A program made the position numbers and the translations under genes. This document shows positions 47,612-60,161 of a stretch of DNA of 64,000 nt, piece after piece. Source of the stretch: Tragulus kanchil (lineage: Eukaryota > Chordata > Mammalia > Artiodactyla > Tragulidae); NCBI GenBank assembly GCA_022376925.1, contig JAIOJX010000030.1:173719298-173783297 (forward strand), given 5' to 3'. Position 1 is the first letter of the stretch, and the number at the start of each line of letters is the position of its first letter. The notes beneath the pieces were generated by a model. The model saw only the letters and a program-made list of their open reading frames with translations. It did not search any database and was not told where the DNA came from.

Positions 47612-48774
47612 TTTATACATACATAGATATACATAGAATTAGAGGTTTAAACATATGCAGATATCTCAAATGTTTTAAGTGATGTTCTTTTAAACTTTCT
47701 AAGTACCCACCAGTTGATTTCATAATTTAATAACAAATAACCTCATCTCTAAAAAACAAAAACAATATAAATTGACATGGATGTCCTATATTTCTGGGGA
47801 TAATCTCTTGAATTAAAGAGAGATATCTGCTTAAATTTATTTACAAACAGAACCTAAGTAACTGGCCACAGAAGACATTTAAGGAGAATTTCACATTTAA
47901 CTCACATCAGTGAACTTTTATACACCAGTGTGACTGTGTCATGATTAGCTGTTCCCTACATATTTCAGTATATAAGATGAGAATTCAGAACAGATTGAAT
48001 ATGATTACTTTCTTCTTAAATTTTCTCAGATTCTCAATATTCCCATATGTTAAGTTGGTAAAACTGGGAGTTTAAAGAGGCTATGATGAAGCCATTTCTT
48101 AGTCAGTTCTGGAAGCAATCACCTAAAGGACAAGATTTTCAAAAGAGTTAAGCCTAAATATCCTCTGGAAGTAGCTAACCACATCTCAACTGAATCCAGT
48201 GAGAGAGAAATCTACACTGACCACTGGGTCCAACAAGTGGGGGTTGGGGCACCTTGCTATTTGACTGAATGAAAATGGTAGAGAAGATTAAAAAAACAAA
48301 ACAAAATCTTGGCCAACAAACAAACAAAAAAGTGAGACAACGTGCCTAGTAGAACTTACATGAAGTTACAAAGAATCTTAAAATACCTTTATTGTGCAAT
48401 TAAATTTGAACTGTGTTAGATACTATTGAAGAACCTTAAGGCTTAGTCATTAGGATGAACAATAAATTCCATCTTCCTTTATTCATTTTGCCAGGTACTG
48501 AGGATAAAGTAATAAACAAACATACTACTTGATTATATGCACTTAGAATTTAATGTAGGAGACAATTCTTGAACACCGTCAGAAATAATATTATTACCAA
48601 CTGCAATGAGAGGTTTTTAAAGAAAAGCTGAAGGTGTCATAAGACGGTTTGACAGAATTTAGATTTGGGGGTTAATCCTTATTAACAGTGGAATTTAACC
48701 TGAATAAATAACAGTTATTCAAATTTAGAGCTGAAATAAAAGGCAACCTATGAAAATAAAGTTGCCTGTCTAAG
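47612..48774. other. Unique AT-rich DNA with an L2-like piece
   Basis: No coding signature is seen. 48478-48570 ('tcattttgccaggtactgagg', 'aaagtaataaacaaacatac', 'acttagaatttaatgtagg') resembles an L2 3' region. The rest is unrecognised. Confidence 0.5.
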
Positions 48775-48988
48775 GGCTTCCCTGGTGGCTCAGATGGTAA
48801 AGAATCCACCTGCAATGCAGCATAGCTGGGTTCTATTCCTGGGTTTGGAAGATCCTCTGGAGGAGGGCATGACAATCTCCTCCAGTGCTCTTACCTGGAG
48901 AATCCCGTGGATGGATGGAGGAGCCTGGTAGGCTACATTCCAGGAGTTAACAAAGAGTCAGACATGACTGAGCAACTAAGCACAGCAC
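48775..48988 (+). repeat. Bov-tA SINE
   Basis: Complete copy: 'ggcttccctggtggctcag', 'atggtaaagaatccacctgcaatgc', 'cctggagaatcccgtggatgg', 'agtcagacatgactgagcaac'. From 48854 onward it is also in copy B of duplication 12 (49963-50097). Confidence 0.94.
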
Positions 48989-49274
48989 ACTATGGCATCA
49001 CTCAGACACGGCAAGTTTTTTCCCTTAATTTGTTAACTTATGACAGTCTCTCTCTAATTTACTGTAGAAGTCATATCAATCTGTATTTAGGTATCTTGTC
49101 TTTTACAAATAACCTACCAAGGTATCTGAATTTAAAAAAAAAAAAAAAGACTTCACTTGCAAAGTCTGAGATATTACGATTACACTAGATGGGAAAAATA
49201 TGTATTTTGCTGAACTTGTAATACAAAGGGAATCCCACAGTTGCATGACATGTATCTTTTAAAAAAGTTTCCTG

Positions 49275-49540
49275 GGCCTCCCTGGTGGTCCAATGGGTAA
49301 AGAGTCTGCCTTGCAGTGAAAGGGGCACCGGTTTGATTCCTGGCCCAGGAAGATCCCATGTGCCATGAAGAGGTTGGACCAGTATGTCCAATTAGGAGCC
49401 AGCGTGCTGGAGCGCATGCACCCAGAGCTGGTGCCCTGCAACAAGAGAGGCCACTGTAATGGGAAGCCCATACAGGCCAAAGAATAAAGATGAATGAAAA
49501 TAAATTAATTAATTAATTAAAAGAAGCCAAAACAAAAAAA
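49275..49540 (+). mobile_element. CHR-like SINE (type X), first copy
   Basis: 'ggcctccctggtggtccaatggg', 'aaggggcaccggtttgattcctgg', 'ccagcgtgctggagcgcatgc' and 'gaataaagatgaatgaaaat', then (ATTA)n and an A-rich end. No clear target-site duplication is seen. Confidence 0.88.
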
Positions 49541-50383
49541 TATTCCAACTTTGTCCATTATCAAGGTTAAGAATCAATGGTCAACTCTGCAAAACTCTTG
49601 ACACTTGAGAGTATGTCTCTACTATTTCACATAAATGGAATTGGGGGACTTTAGAGAAATAGGTGGCAAAGAAACTATACAAAATAGTCCTGGAGCATGT
49701 TAAACCCAAAATGAAGGAAATTATCAAAAGTGCTGAGTTTATGCCAAAGGACTCAGGACCTAACCAGAGCTATGGCTAAAGACTGGAAAACTGATTATAA
49801 GAGGAATAACTGCAATGATTAAAACATATCAAATATTTTATAATCTTTGAATTCAAAATAATAAAGGTAGGAAAACTCTTTTTCACTTTAGAGATTAGAA
49901 ACATATCAAATATTTTATAATCTTTGAATTCAAAATAATAAAAAGGTAGGAAAACTCTTTTACCTCTGGAGGAGGGCATGACAATCTCCTCCAGTGCTCT
50001 TACCTGGAGAATCCCGTGGATGGATGGAGGAGCCTGGTAGGCTACATTCCAGGAGTTAACAAAGAGTCAGACATGACTGAGCAACTAAGCACAGCACACT
50101 ATGGCATCACTCAGACACGGCAAGTTTTTTCCCTTAATTTGTTAACTTATGACAGTCTCTCTCTAATTTACTGTAGAAGTCATATCAATCTGTATTTAGG
50201 TATCTTGTCTTTTACAAATAACCTACCAAGGTATCTGAATTTAAAAAAAAAAAAAAAGACTTCACTTGCAAAGTCTGAGATATTACGATTACACTAGATG
50301 GGAAAAATATGTATTTTGCTGAACTTGTAATACAAAGGGAATCCCACAGTTGCATGACATGTATCTTTTAAAAAAGTTTCCTG

Positions 50384-50650
50384 GGCCTCCCTGGTGGTCC
50401 AATGGGTAAAGAGTCTGCCTTGCAGTGAAAGGGGCACCGGTTTGATTCCTGGCCCAGGAAGATCCCATGTGCCATGAAGAGGTTGGACCAGTATGTCCAA
50501 TTAGGAGCCAGCGTGCTGGAGCGCATGCACCCAGAGCTGGTGCCCTGCAACAAGAGAGGCCACTGTAATGGGAAGCCCATACAGGCCAAAGAATAAAGAT
50601 GAATGAAAATAAATTAATTAATTAATTAAAAGAAGCCAAAACTAAAAAAA
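50384..50650 (+). mobile_element. CHR-like SINE (type X), second copy
   Basis: Same insertion as 49275-49540, repeated by duplication 12, with small changes in the A-rich end. Confidence 0.88.
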
Positions 50651-51239
50651 ATATTCCAACTTTGTCCATTATCAAGGTTAAGAATCAATGGTCAACTCTG
50701 CAAAACTCTTGACACTTGAGAGTATGTCTCTACTATTTCACATAAATGGAATTGGGGGACTTTAGAGAAATAGGTGGCAAAGAAACTATACAAAATAGTC
50801 CTGGAGCATGTTAAACCCAAAATGAAGGAAATTATCAAAAGTGCTGAGTTTATGCCAAAGGACTCAGGACCTAACCAGAGCTATGGCTAAAGACTGGAAA
50901 ACTGATTATAAGAGGAATAACTGCAATGATTAAAACATATCAAATATTTTATAATCTTTGAATTCAAAATAATAAAAAGGTAGGAAAACTCTTTTTTCAC
51001 TTTAGAGAAGAATGATATTGAACCTACTCATTAGTTCAGAAACTAGTAAAAAAAAAAAAATGTGGGGATTGGGTAGTAGGGAGGATGAATCAAATACTTA
51101 ACCTACCCCACCTACATGAACTATACCCTAGGGTAGCCAAATATTTAACTAAGGATGCTTCTCTTTATAGATTGGGATAAGGAAGGCTGCCAGAGCTTCA
51201 GGTATAAACAGTGTACTACACATATGGTAATAACAATTA

Positions 51240-51370
51240 CACCCAAGAATTAGTGATTGCTTTGCTATGTAGAGAGCTCTGTAGTAAACATTTTACATAG
51301 ATCATGTAATTCAAGCTTCAGAGAATTCTGTCCCAATGGTAGGTATTAGTCGCATAATAAAACAAGAAAG
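51240..51370 (-). repeat. MIR-like remnant
   Basis: 'aaacattttacatagatcatgtaattc', 'caatggtaggtattagtcgc' and 'aacaagaaagctgcca' resemble the reversed MIR pattern. It is repeated at about 52377-52507. Confidence 0.45.
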
Positions 51371-51675
51371 CTGCCATTTAAAGAATGTGTCACACATCTA
51401 CTAAACACTTAAATTATGAATTAAATCCTTAAACCCAAGTCATCTAACTCAATGATCTGCTTTCTGAAGTATCTTGATCAGGGATGATAGAAACAAGAAG
51501 GTTATAAGAGAAGGAGTATCTAATATACTCTTGGGAAATAAAAAGAAGCTTCTGGGAAAAAGCCAAGTTCCAGGTAAGATACAATAGATAGTGGTATTTA
51601 CACACAAATGAGGGGAGATAGGGAGATCATGGCAGGAACACACCAGGCAAAATGAACATCTTGAATTAAAGCCTG

Positions 51676-51900
51676 CATGCTGAAGAGAAGACGATACATC
51701 AGTTAGCTATCATTATGCAACAAATCATCCTAAAACTCAGGGGCATACAGTAGTAAATCTTTATTTCTTAGGTTACTTAATCAATGCCACACAATTCTTA
51801 CACTGGCAAGGACTTTTCATATATCTGTGGATTAACTAGGGTCTCTGTTTTACATATCACTCACCCTCCACTGGGGATCATGTCCTTCTCAGAAAGGGCA
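51676..51900 (+). repeat. Possible ancient LTR-like repeat, family uncertain
   Basis: 'cagttagctatcattatgcaacaaatcatcc', 'taaaactcaggggcatacagtag' and 'tctgtggattaactagggtc' resemble a widespread mammalian LTR-type text (tagctattgctgcataacaaa...aaaacttagtggcttaaa). It is repeated at about 52813-53037 and 53893-54117. Confidence 0.35.
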
Positions 51901-52743
51901 GAGGAGCAAGAAGGTAAAGAGAAGCAAGCAGTTTTCTATTTTCAAAAAGATATCATTCATTTATTTGAGCCACTAAATGGATTATAAAAAAAAGGAATAA
52001 CTCAGGACCTAACCAGAGCTATGGCTAAAGACTGGAAAACTGATTATAAGAGGAATAACTGCAATGATTAAAACATATCAAATATTTTATAATCTTTGAA
52101 TTCAAAATAATAAAAGGTAGGAAAACTCTTTTTTCACTTTAGAGAAGAATGATATTGAACCTACTCATTAGTTCAGAAACTAGTAAAAAAAAAAAAATGT
52201 GGGGATTGGGTAGTAGGGAGGATGAATCAAATACTTAACCTACCCCACCTACATGAACTATACCCTAGGGTAGCCAAATATTTAACTAAGGATGCTTCTC
52301 TTTATAGATTGGGATAAGGAAGGCTGCCAGAGCTTCAGGTATAAACAGTGTACTACACATATGGTAATAACAATTACACCCAAGAATTAGTGATTGCTTT
52401 GCTATGTAGAGAGCTCTGTAGTAAACATTTTACATAGATCATGTAATTCAAGCTTCAGAGAATTCTGTCCCAATGGTAGGTATTAGTCGCATAATAAAAC
52501 AAGAAAGCTGCCATTTAAAGAATGTGTCACACATCTACTAAACACTTAAATTATGAATTAAATCCTTAAACCCAAGTCATCTAACTCAATGATCTGCTTT
52601 CTGAAGTATCTTGATCAGGGATGATAGAAACAAGAAGGTTATAAGAGAAGGAGTATCTAATATACTCTTGGGAAATAAAAAGAAGCTTCTGGGAAAAAGC
52701 CAAGTTCCAGGTAAGATACAATAGATAGTGGTATTTACACACA

Positions 52744-54880
52744 AATGAGGGGAGATAGGGAGATCATGGCAGGAACACACCAGGCAAAATGAACATCTTG
52801 AATTAAAGCCTGCATGCTGAAGAGAAGACGATACATCAGTTAGCTATCATTATGCAACAAATCATCCTAAAACTCAGGGGCATACAGTAGTAAATCTTTA
52901 TTTCTTAGGTTACTTAATCAATGCCACACAATTCTTACACTGGCAAGGACTTTTCATATATCTGTGGATTAACTAGGGTCTCTGTTTTACATATCACTCA
53001 CCCTCCACTGGGGATCATGTCCTTCTCAGAAAGGGCAGAGGAGCAAGAAGGTAAAGAGAAGCAAGCAGTTTTCTATTTTCAAAAAGATATCATTCATTTA
53101 TTTAGCTGAGCCAGGTCTTAGATGCAGCACATGGGATCTTTGGGCAGGTGGGATCTTCACTGGTGGCATGTGAAATCTAGTTCCCTGATCATGGATTGAA
53201 CATAGGCACCCTGCATTGTGAGTGTGAGGTCTTAGCCATTGGACCACCAGGGATGTGCCAAGCAAGCTTTTTTTGAGAACTAGAGTTAGGAATACTAGCA
53301 AATTGTCTCTTTGGACATTATATTTGCCTGAAGTTAGTCAGAAGGCCAAATTCAGCACTGGAGATTCAACAGAACTCAACTCAATAACCAGGCACACAAA
53401 AAAGCAAAGATGACTAACTGGGGACATCACTGATGCAAATACATTACAAAAAGCTAGGATCTGCAGATGGCACATAAAATCTGACAGCAGAAACCGTTAA
53501 AGGCTTACATGCAAAACAAACCTACAGTTTAGCCCAGAGTCTATACTAGTGACATCTGTAGAGAATGCTAAGAGTGAAATACGAATATCATTGTACCAGG
53601 GATATTTCCTCTGTAATCTCCAGTGTCCTTCTTTTCTCTCTCATCCTTAACATGTTGTTTTGAAAGGCAACACTCCAAGTTTGCTAAGTTCTCCAGGGAC
53701 TAGAGTGTTTCTGTGGTACAAGGCTACTCACAAACTTGATAGTGTAGTGCTCATCAGCCGTTTGGTCCACACACATTCACACTCAGTGTGTACCACACTG
53801 GGAAAGGGAAAAAAAGGAAACAGAATGAGGGGAGATAGGGAGATCATGGCAGGAACACACCAGGCAAAATGAACATCTTGAATTAAAGCCTGCATGCTGA
53901 AGAGAAGACGATACATCAGTTAGCTATCATTATGCAACAAATCATCCTAAAACTCAGGGGCATACAGTAGTAAATCTTTATTTCTTAGGTTACTTAATCA
54001 ATGCCACACAATTCTTACACTGGCAAGGACTTTTCATATATCTGTGGATTAACTAGGGTCTCTGTTTTACATATCACTCACCCTCCACTGGGGATCATGT
54101 CCTTCTCAGAAAGGGCAGAGGAGCAAGAAGGTAAAGAGAAGCAAGCAGTTTTCTATTTTCAAAAAGATATCATTCATTTATTTAGCTGAGCCAGGTCTTA
54201 GATGCAGCACATGGGATCTTTGGGCAGGTGGGATCTTCACTGGTGGCATGTGAAATCTAGTTCCCTGATCATGGATTGAACATAGGCACCCTGCATTGTG
54301 AGTGTGAGGTCTTAGCCATTGGACCACCAGGGATGTGCCAAGCAAGCTTTTTTTGAGAACTAGAGTTAGGAATACTAGCAAATTGTCTCTTTGGACATTA
54401 TATTTGCCTGAAGTTAGTCAGAAGGCCAAATTCAGCACTGGAGATTCAACAGAACTCAACTCAATAACCAGGCACACAAAAAAGCAAAGATGACTAACTG
54501 GGGACATCACTGATGCAAATACATTACAAAAAGCTAGGATCTGCAGATGGCACATAAAATCTGACAGCAGAAACCGTTAAAGGCTTACATGCAAAACAAA
54601 CCTACAGTTTAGCCCAGAGTCTATACTAGTGACATCTGTAGAGAATGCTAAGAGTGAAATACGAATATCATTGTACCAGGGATATTTCCTCTGTAATCTC
54701 CAGTGTCCTTCTTTTCTCTCTCATCCTTAACATGTTGTTTTGAAAGGCAACACTCCAAGTTTGCTAAGTTCTCCAGGGACTAGAGTGTTTCTGTGGTACA
54801 AGGCTACTCACAAACTTGATAGTGTAGTGCTCATCAGCCGTTTGGTCCACACACATTCACACTCAGTGTGTACCACACTG
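52744..54880. repeat. Tandem duplication 14 (1057-bp copies, offset 1080)
   Basis: Copy A is 52744-53800 and copy B is 53824-54880. The spacer 53801-53823 ('ggaaagggaaaaaaaggaaac') reads like a low-quality version of what follows copy B ('acgggaagaggaaacagc'), as expected from an unpolished read or contig end. Confidence 0.95.
53097..53262 (-). repeat. CHR-type SINE
   Basis: 'tttatttagctgagccagg', 'gtgaaatctagttccctgatc', 'atggattgaacataggcaccc', 'gtcttagccattggaccaccaggg' in reverse. It is repeated at 54177-54342 by duplication 14. Confidence 0.85.
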
Positions 54881-55311
54881 ACGGGAAGAGGAAACAGCAT
54901 TACCTATTCCAAGGCATACACAATATCCCCTAAATCAGAAATTGTCAGACTCCTCCCATACAGCCAGCTCCCTCACCTCATATCATACCCTGCTTTGAAA
55001 ATGGGAACATACTCTCTTTAAGATACACACTGGTGTATTTCTTTCGTGCATCTCAATTATAGTACCAATGACCTGCTATATTCAAAAGTGAATTTGCTTT
55101 CTATAGCTGTGACAGAGAAAACCAGCAGTGGTTTAAAGCCTAGAATAAGAAAGAAAGATACATAAAAGTGTCATTTTCTGGAAGAAAATTTATTTTTTTT
55201 TCTAAGTCGGAGTCAGGTTTTAAAAGTTGGAAATTCTAAAGTTGTCTTTCCACATGATTGGGTCATTTTTTTTTTAATTTACTTCTCCTAATGACGTTAA
55301 AATCTCTAGAT
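54881..55311. other. Unique sequence, nothing recognised
   Basis: No family or coding signature is seen. Confidence 0.5.
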
Positions 55312-55441
55312 GCAAGTAGAATCCCTTTTTAAAAAATCACTCACCTAAAATCTTGCCCTATTTCTTCTACAGGAATCATTACACACAGGTGGATTCTGTG
55401 ACATCTCATCATTGTAACTGTGGTTTGAGGATGCAGAGAAT

Positions 55442-55532
55442 GTCTCCCATTCAAGTATTAACCAGGCCCAACTCTGAGTAGCTTCTGAGATCAGATGAGA
55501 CTGGATGCTTTCAGTGTGGTATGGCCTTAGAT
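55442..55532 (-). pseudogene. 5S rRNA pseudogene
   Basis: Read on the plus strand, 'gtctcccattcaagtattaaccaggccc', 'gtagcttctgagatcagatgagac' and 'gtggtatggcctta' are the reverse complement of vertebrate 5S rRNA, covering about 90 of 120 nt. The 3' end of the RNA is missing and many CpG sites of the gene are changed, so the internal control region is damaged and the copy is probably silent. Confidence 0.93.
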
Positions 55533-56580
55533 GAGAAAGTCTCCAATGAATGGAATTTTCTTACCCAATCATATCAAAAATGATCTTATGCCATTACTTT
55601 TGAGAGTAATGTGAACATAAGACATATAGAATTGGGTTAAAAAACTGATTATTTTGAAGTTACAGGAAAATACAAATACATATGAATAAGAAACAATAAA
55701 ACAGTGGCTATAAGGCATCTTCTAGTAAATAACTCAAATAACAAAGATGCACAAGTAAAAAAAAAAACTATGTCCACAACTTTTCAAACTCTTAGAAACT
55801 TATTTAGACCGGTTTTACTGCACAGACTATTTCAACTCATTTATACATGTCTTTTCATTTATCATCTCTAAGCATGTTATATATTCTGTACTCTTGCTCT
55901 CTTGATTTACAGCTATTTCCTCCATCCCTTTCCTTTCCTTATAATTCATCTTTTAATGAACCTAAGTCATCTAACTAGTATCTTCTCACAGTCTGGAGTT
56001 TGCCATCTGTAGCATTATGGTGCAGATCAACAGGTTCTTCTGCCCTTTGTAATTATTGAAAATTGGCAGGTGTATCAAGGGACTTGATCACAGTTAAGCT
56101 CAGTTATTTTGGAAAGATTATAGGTAGTCACCCTGGGAAATAGTTTTGATGTTCCTCCATAAAATTAAACAGATTATCCATCTGATTCAGTATTTCCATT
56201 CCTGTGTATATACTCAAAAGAACTAAAGATATAAGTCTACACAAATACACAAAATGTTTACAGCATTTATAGAAAATTATTCACAATAGCCATAAAAGCA
56301 GAAACAACCCAATATCTGTCAACTGATGAATGGATATAAACATAATGTGGTATATAATGGAATATTATTCAGCAACAAAAAGGAATGAAGTATGGAACCA
56401 AAAAAAATTAGCAAGAAACAACCCAAGTACTCTCTGAGAAAAGCTTCTGAGCAAGTAGAATCCCTTTTTAAAAAATCACTCACCTAAAATCTTGCCCTAT
56501 TTCTTCTACAGGAATCATTACACACAGGTGGATTCTGTGACATCTCATCATTGTAACTGTGGTTTGAGGATGCAGAGAAT

Positions 56581-56671
56581 GTCTCCCATTCAAGTATTAA
56601 CCAGGCCCAACTCTGAGTAGCTTCTGAGATCAGATGAGACTGGATGCTTTCAGTGTGGTATGGCCTTAGAT
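56581..56671 (-). pseudogene. 5S rRNA pseudogene (duplicate)
   Basis: Same text as 55442-55532, 1139 bp further on, through duplication 15. It is not an independent insertion. Confidence 0.93.
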
Positions 56672-57278
56672 GAGAAAGTCTCCAATGAATGGAATTTTCT
56701 TACCCAATCATATCAAAAATGATCTTATGCCATTACTTTTGAGAGTAATGTGAACATAAGACATATAGAATTGGGTTAAAAAACTGATTATTTTGAAGTT
56801 ACAGGAAAATACAAATACATATGAATAAGAAACAATAAAACAGTGGCTATAAGGCATCTTCTAGTAAATAACTCAAATAACAAAGATGCACAAGTAAAAA
56901 AAAAAACTATGTCCACAACTTTTCAAACTCTTAGAAACTTATTTAGACCGGTTTTACTGCACAGACTATTTCAACTCATTTATACATGTCTTTTCATTTA
57001 TCATCTCTAAGCATGTTATATATTCTGTACTCTTGCTCTCTTGATTTACAGCTATTTCCTCCATCCCTTTCCTTTCCTTATAATTCATCTTTTAATGAAC
57101 CTAAGTCATCTAACTAGTATCTTCTCACAGTCTGGAGTTTGCCATCTGTAGCATTATGGTGCAGATCAACAGGTTCTTCTGCCCTTTGTAATTATTGAAA
57201 ATTGGCAGGTGTATCAAGGGACTTGATCACAGTTAAGCTCAGTTATTTTGGAAAGATTATAGGTAGTCACCCTGGGAA

Positions 57279-57880
57279 ATAGTTTTGATGTTCCTCCATA
57301 AAATTAAACAGATTATCCATCTGATTCAGTATTTCCATTCCTGTGTATATACTCAAAAGAACTAAAGATATAAGTCTACACAAATACACAAAATGTTTAC
57401 AGCATTTATAGAAAATTATTCACAATAGCCATAAAAGCAGAAACAACCCAATATCTGTCAACTGATGAATGGATATAAACATAATGTGGTATATAATGGA
57501 ATATTATTCAGCAACAAAAAGGAATGAAGTATGGATAAACACTATAAAATGGATAAATTTAGAAAATATTTATCCTAAATGAAAAAAAAAAGTAACTAAA
57601 AGCCACATATTGTATGATTCCATTTAAATTAAATGTTCAAAACAGACAAATATCTTGAGACAAAGCACAGATTATTCTGTATTATTATTAAATACAAGTG
57701 GTTAAGGAGCCAATGAGCAATGACTGCTTATGGACAATAACTATCTTTTTAGGGTGGAAACATGTTCTGGAACGAGAAAATGACAAAGGTTCACAATTTT
57801 GTGAATATACAAAACGCTGCTGAATTGCACACTTTAAAAGAAGTTTTTGGTATGTAGATTATATCTCTATTTTTAAATAT
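57279..57880 (+). mobile_element. Old L1M-type 3' end
   Basis: 'attattcacaatagccataaaagcag', 'aatatctgtcaactgatgaatgg', 'aatattattcagcaacaaaaagg', 'ccacatattgtatgattccattt', 'aacatgttctggaacgag' and 'gaattgcacactttaaaag' give the whole L1M ORF2-end and 3' UTR order. A partial copy (56140-56396) and another copy (58437-59038) come from duplications 15 and 16. Confidence 0.85.
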
Positions 57881-58026
57881 TTCAGATCATATACAAGGAG
57901 GTACATAATTAGGTTACCTCTTTTGTAAAGTTAGTGTCTGTTGACACTCAAAATACATATGCATATATGTTGACATATATATGAATATATTCTGCTATTA
58001 AATTAAAATATATATTGAGTTGATGT

Positions 58027-58235
58027 AATTGTTGTTCAGCTGCTAAGTTGTCTCTGACTCCTTATGACCCCACAGACTGCAGCATGCCAGGTTTCTCCAT
58101 CCTTCACTATCTCTTGGTGTTTGCTCAAATTCAGGTGCACTGACTTGGTGATGCTATCTAACCATCTCATCCTCTGCCATCCCTTTATCCTTTTGCTTTC
58201 AGTCTTTCCCAGCACAATGGTCTTTTCCAAATACC
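58027..58235 (-). repeat. BovB / Bov-A2 fragment
   Basis: 'ttgttcagctgctaagttgtctctgac', 'gaccccacagactgcagcatgcc', 'ggtgatgctatctaaccatctcatcctctg' and 'tcccagcacaatggtcttttccaa' match the reversed 3' region of the RTE-type LINE BovB (Bov-A2). It is repeated at 59185-59393. Confidence 0.9.
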
Positions 58236-59489
58236 TTTATTTACAACACAAAGCTGTAATATCTTAATATATCTCTTATATCTTACATCTATAGTTTGTT
58301 TCCTCTACATGGACCATGCAGACAAGGTAAATTCTTCTGCCCTTTGTAATTATTGAAAATTGGCAGGTGTATCAAGGGACTTGATCACAGTTAAGCTCAG
58401 TTATTTTGGAAAGATTATAGGTAGTCACCCTGGGAAATAGTTTTGATGTTCCTCCATAAAATTAAACAGATTATCCATCTGATTCAGTATTTCCATTCCT
58501 GTGTATATACTCAAAAGAACTAAAGATATAAGTCTACACAAATACACAAAATGTTTACAGCATTTATAGAAAATTATTCACAATAGCCATAAAAGCAGAA
58601 ACAACCCAATATCTGTCAACTGATGAATGGATATAAACATAATGTGGTATATAATGGAATATTATTCAGCAACAAAAAGGAATGAAGTATGGATAAACAC
58701 TATAAAATGGATAAATTTAGAAAATATTTATCCTAAATGAAAAAAAAAAGTAACTAAAAGCCACATATTGTATGATTCCATTTAAATTAAATGTTCAAAA
58801 CAGACAAATATCTTGAGACAAAGCACAGATTATTCTGTATTATTATTAAATACAAGTGGTTAAGGAGCCAATGAGCAATGACTGCTTATGGACAATAACT
58901 ATCTTTTTAGGGTGGAAACATGTTCTGGAACGAGAAAATGACAAAGGTTCACAATTTTGTGAATATACAAAACGCTGCTGAATTGCACACTTTAAAAGAA
59001 GTTTTTGGTATGTAGATTATATCTCTATTTTTAAATATTTCAGATCATATACAAGGAGGTACATAATTAGGTTACCTCTTTTGTAAAGTTAGTGTCTGTT
59101 GACACTCAAAATACATATGCATATATGTTGACATATATATGAATATATTCTGCTATTAAATTAAAATATATATTGAGTTGATGTAATTGTTGTTCAGCTG
59201 CTAAGTTGTCTCTGACTCCTTATGACCCCACAGACTGCAGCATGCCAGGTTTCTCCATCCTTCACTATCTCTTGGTGTTTGCTCAAATTCAGGTGCACTG
59301 ACTTGGTGATGCTATCTAACCATCTCATCCTCTGCCATCCCTTTATCCTTTTGCTTTCAGTCTTTCCCAGCACAATGGTCTTTTCCAAATACCTTTATTT
59401 ACAACACAAAGCTGTAATATCTTAATATATCTCTTATATCTTACATCTATAGTTTGTTTCCTCTACATGGACCATGCAGACAAGGTAAA

Positions 59490-59867
59490 CAATGGTTTAC
59501 ACAGACAGAGAATGGTAGAAGTAGAATACCTCATAATTACTCACTTTTTCCACACTACACATAGAATCATTCAAAAATATGATTCTAGTATCATGCTACC
59601 AAATTCCTAGGAAAAATTAAAACCATTTTCTATATGCAATCCTCAGTCTCCTCATTTACTTGTGTTTGTCATACGCACATTGTCTGAGCATGTAGCTACT
59701 TTATTGATAACTTTAGAAAAATAGAAACATTTGAAAAATCCTTATACAAATCCTTGAATCATTTATTTACTGCCTTCTACCTCATTATTAAAAAGGTTGT
59801 TACACTACAAAGTCTTTGTGGACATACTAAACTAGCATGTTTAGTTGTTTGTAAGGAAGTTATTTTG
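59490..59867. other. Unique sequence, nothing recognised
   Basis: AT-rich, with no recognisable family or coding frame. Confidence 0.5.
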
Positions 59868-60161
59868 CTCCTTATCTTTTTTTAATTTTTTTTTTGGCCA
59901 CTTCTATTGAGCTCTCATTTATTTATCTTTGTTCTTTTTGGCCTGTGTGGGCCTCCCATAGCAGTGGTCTCTCTAGCTACAGAACACCAGCTCTGGGTGC
60001 ATGCACTCCAGAGCTCCAGCTCGGTAGTTGGACACATCGATCCAACTGTTCTGTGGCACGTGGGATATTCCCAGGCCAGGGATCGAACCGGCACCCCTTG
60101 CACTGCAAGGCAGTAACTTCACCCACTGGACCACCAAGGAAGCTCCCTCCTTATCTTTTTT
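59868..60161 (-). mobile_element. CHR-like SINE a (type X)
   Basis: In reverse: 'ggccacttctattgagctc', 'cctgtgtgggcctcccatagc', 'gcatgcactccagagctcc', 'ggatcgaaccggcacccc', ending 'ccactggaccaccaagg'. The flanking text CTCCTTATCTTTT at 59868-59880 and 60147-60159 is its target-site duplication. It is more diverged than its neighbours. Confidence 0.9.

Larger units (their letters stand above)
48854..50996. repeat. Tandem duplication 12 (offset 1109) with a nested 77-bp repeat
   Basis: Copy A is 48854-49961 and copy B is 49963-50996. Near the end of copy A the text from 'aacatatcaaatattttat' to 'ggtaggaaaactcttt' occurs twice (from 49823 and from 49900, period 77), while copy B has it once. 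The nested repeat sits at the junction. Confidence 0.93.
50862..53103. repeat. Tandem duplication 13 (about 1105-bp copies, offset 1137)
   Basis: Copy A is 50862-51966 and copy B is 52000-53103. The 33-bp spacer 'gagccactaaatggatt' onward is not part of the unit. The start of copy A overlaps the end of duplication 12. Confidence 0.94.
55312..57535. repeat. Tandem duplication 15 (1085-bp copies, offset 1139)
   Basis: Copy A is 55312-56396 and copy B is 56451-57535. The 54-bp spacer 56397-56450 ('accaaaaaaaattagcaag' to 'gaaaagcttctga') is not found in either copy. Each copy includes a 5S rRNA pseudogene and the start of an old L1 3' end. Confidence 0.95.
57174..59489. repeat. Tandem duplication 16 (exact 1158-bp unit)
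   Basis: Copy A is 57174-58331 and copy B is 58332-59489, joined without spacer. The first 362 bp of copy A also lie in copy B of duplication 15, so that text occurs three times (56035, 57174 and 58332). Confidence 0.96.

Noticed and set aside
55442..55532. Functional 5S rRNA gene
   Set aside because: The RNA 3' end is missing and many conserved positions are changed, including sites in the internal control region.
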